From Catalinimonas alkaloidigena (lineage in GTDB: Bacteria; Bacteroidota; Bacteroidia; Cytophagales; Flexibacteraceae): 64,000 nt of DNA. Each line of letters begins with the position of its first letter. The stretch's first letter is position 1. A program made the translations under genes and the position numbers. The DNA lies in the NCBI RefSeq assembly GCF_900100765.1, contig NZ_FNFO01000001.1, forward strand, positions 248,001-312,000, written 5' to 3'. Shown here one piece after another: positions 62,499 to 64,000 of the stretch. The notes below the pieces were generated by a model. The model ran no database searches. It saw nothing but the letters and a program-made list of their open reading frames with translations, and was not told where the DNA came from.

Positions 62499-63917
62499 TC
62501 ACGCTTTCTCCGCTACGTACGCTTCCAGTTCTTCCAATAAGCCCCGTACGTCCTCTTCCGTGGTGGCGTAGTTAGTAATGCAGGCACGCAGGGTCGGTTG
62601 GCCGTTCAGCGTATAGACCGAAAGCCACGACTTTCCGGCCGCCACGACCTGACCGACCAGGCGTCGGGCCGCTTCCAGATCGTGCGCAAAGTCTTTACGG
62701 CCGAAGCAGATGACCGGTAACTCGGTCGGGTTGTAGACGTGCCACCCCCGGTCACGTAACCCTTGCCGAAGCACTGCCCCCATCCGGATCTGGTGCGCGA
62801 GGGTCGCTGCGTACCCCGACTCCCCAAACATCAGAAGCGAAAGATACACCTTGAGGCCAATGAAACGCCGCGACCATTGCAGCGAGTGGGTAAACGGGTC
62901 GACTACCGTCAAGTGCGATGCCTCTTTGGGCATGTAGTCCGTTGCGATGCCGAAGGTCTGGCTGAGCAAATGTGGATGGCGCGTCAGGATCATCCCGGCC
63001 GCCATCGAAACCGAAAGCCACTTGTGTGCGTCGAACGTAATGCTGTCGGCCTTCTCGATCCCATCCAACAGCGACTGGTGTGCAGGAGAAAGGCAGAGCG
63101 CCCCCCCGTAGGCGGCGTCGGCGTGGAGCCACAGGCCGTGCCGTTGTGCCAGCGCCGCGATTTCGTGAAGCGGATCGATAATGCCGGCTCCCGTCGTTCC
63201 GACCGTCGCCACCACCATGAAAGGGAAAAAGCCCTGAGCCCGATCTTCCAAAATCATCCGTTCCAGTTGGGTTGTATCCAGCCGGTAGTCCGCGTCGAGC
63301 GGAACCAGCCGCACCGCCCGGCTGCCCAATCCGCAGGTCCGTGCCGCCTTCATGAGGGAATGGTGACTCTCTTGGGAGCAGTAGAGCGTCGGGCGTGCCT
63401 CAAGGGCTTGCAGTCCTTCCTGCGCGTAGGCAGGAAACTGGTGGTGAAGCGCCAGCAAAACGCCCGTCTGGTTGGCCTCCGCGCCCCCGCTGGTAAAGAC
63501 CCCGTCGGCCTGTTCTGCGGCATACCCAAACTTCCCGGCAAAGTAGTGGATCACGCTGCGCTCCGCTTCGTTGGCAAAGGGCGCGTGACTCCAGGCGGCC
63601 AGTTGGGGGTTGAACACCGCCACAATGGTATCGGCGAGAATGGCCGCGAAGTTGGCGCGCGGATTATACAAACCGAAGTACCGGGGATGCGGCGTATGCA
63701 CGTGGTGGGTTTCCAGCCCGTCCAGCACATGGCGCAGTGCATCGGTGGCGGGAAGTACCTCTTCAAACGAATGGTGCAGGTAGTTACGAATCTGCTCCAC
63801 ATCCAGCGGAGGCGTAGTCGGGCGGGTGCGCGTATGGGCGTAATAATCCTCCAGGCGCGGCAGCAGCCACTGCCAGAGGGCCTGTCGTTCGTCGGGGGTA
63901 AGGTCAAAGGAATGCAT
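62499..63917 (-). CDS. PLP-dependent group II decarboxylase (aromatic-L-amino-acid type)
   Basis: The 472-residue enzyme has the group II decarboxylase core: GVFTSGGAEANQTGVLLAL, His185 in SQESHHS stacking on PLP, Asp267 in LHADAAYGG and the Schiff-base Lys299 in TFDAHKWLSVSM. The DAHKW motif and overall length are those of aromatic-L-amino-acid, tyrosine and related decarboxylases. It probably decarboxylates an aromatic or branched amino acid, or aspartate/diaminobutyrate; the sequence does not decide. It is convergent with the coiled-coil gene and appears to be a single unit. Its upstream region runs off the window. Confidence 0.9.
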   Translation of the reverse strand: MHSFDLTPDERQALWQWLLPRLEDYYAHTRTRPTTPPLDVEQIRNYLHHSFEEVLPATDALRHVLDGLETHHVHTPHPRYFGLYNPRANFAAILADTIVAVFNPQLAAWSHAPFANEAERSVIHYFAGKFGYAAEQADGVFTSGGAEANQTGVLLALHHQFPAYAQEGLQALEARPTLYCSQESHHSLMKAARTCGLGSRAVRLVPLDADYRLDTTQLERMILEDRAQGFFPFMVVATVGTTGAGIIDPLHEIAALAQRHGLWLHADAAYGGALCLSPAHQSLLDGIEKADSITFDAHKWLSVSMAAGMILTRHPHLLSQTFGIATDYMPKEASHLTVVDPFTHSLQWSRRFIGLKVYLSLLMFGESGYAATLAHQIRMGAVLRQGLRDRGWHVYNPTELPVICFGRKDFAHDLEAARRLVGQVVAAGKSWLSVYTLNGQPTLRACITNYATTEEDVRGLLEELEAYVAEKA

Positions 63918-64000
63918 CGTGAAAAGTTTAAAGCCACACCATCCAGCGTAGTACGCTGTTCAATCTCCAGCCAAGGTACACAGCGATTTCCGATCTGTAG
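63918..64000. other. Noncoding end of the window
   Basis: The last 83 bases are the leader of the leftward decarboxylase gene. No clear -7 box is seen; read leftward, TACCTTGG at about 63972-63979 is one base from TAnnTTTG. Confidence 0.4.

Noticed and set aside
1-64000. CRISPR arrays, tRNA or rRNA genes, insertion sequences, integrases, prophage genes
   Set aside because: I looked for regularly spaced long repeats, tRNA arm motifs, transposase signatures and phage structural genes on both strands and saw none that hold up.

Overview
The window looks like a chromosomal piece of a GC-rich member of the Bacteroidota, most likely a Cytophagales-type environmental bacterium. The evidence is a SusC/SusD pair, many promoters with the Bacteroidota -7 element TAnnTTTG, many lipoproteins with a short signal peptide ending in Cys, LytTR-type two-component regulation, large FtsX-type permeases with two FtsX cores, a DUF5687 permease and a DUF4386 protein. 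The genus cannot be named from the sequence alone. There are no rRNA or tRNA genes, CRISPR arrays, insertion sequences or integrases in view.

Region 1 (1-17937) is a fructan/sucrose-type polysaccharide utilisation locus. It begins with the C-terminal end of a hybrid two-component regulator (receiver plus AraC DNA-binding domain), then a sugar:H+ symporter overlapping a fructokinase, SusC, SusD, a GH32 fructanase/sucrase, a six-hairpin glycosidase with a C-terminal carbohydrate-binding region, a GH13 alpha-glucosidase and a second six-hairpin glycosidase. The set resembles the Bacteroides fructan locus (hybrid regulator, importer, fructokinase, SusCD, GH32) with an added alpha-glucoside-cleaving arm. 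Two promoters of the locus, before the symporter and before the GH13 gene, carry the same operator with half-sites 21 bp apart at the same distance from the -7 box. The regulator at the left edge is the obvious candidate to bind it.

Region 2 (17955-26465) holds unrelated housekeeping and stress genes: tRNA 2'-phosphotransferase (kptA), a GNAT acetyltransferase, an NmrA-like oxidoreductase, a subclass B1 metallo-beta-lactamase with all six zinc ligands, 3-methyladenine glycosylase (tag), topoisomerase I and a DPP-IV-like peptidase.

Region 3 (26620-35630) is an export region. A leftward operon encodes TolC, a MacA-like adaptor, a MacB-like ATPase and permease, then a LytS-type kinase and a LytTR regulator. 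Its promoter carries three 21-bp-spaced repeats that resemble LytTR sites, suggesting autoregulation. A rightward DUF5687 permease and its ABC ATPase start on the other side of the same intergenic region.

Region 4 (35706-44490) has two large FtsX permeases sharing a patterned upstream element, an enoyl-ACP-reductase-like SDR between them, a DUF1080 protein and an aldose-epimerase-like lipoprotein. Region 5 (44652-48188) is an accessory patch: a possible SUKH-like protein, a probably frameshifted membrane protein, an AT-rich orphan gene that stands out in base composition, a Crp/Fnr regulator and a DUF4386 membrane protein with an Fnr-type box upstream.

Region 6 (48429-63917) contains lysS, a lipoprotein, proline dehydrogenase, thrA (aspartokinase-homoserine dehydrogenase), a flavoprotein disulfide reductase, a DUF4442 hotdog protein, a 1372-residue TPR protein with a degenerate trypsin-like N-terminal domain, a small coiled-coil membrane protein and a PLP-dependent decarboxylase. 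Palindromic repeat elements of about 70-75 bp occur in three intergenic regions.
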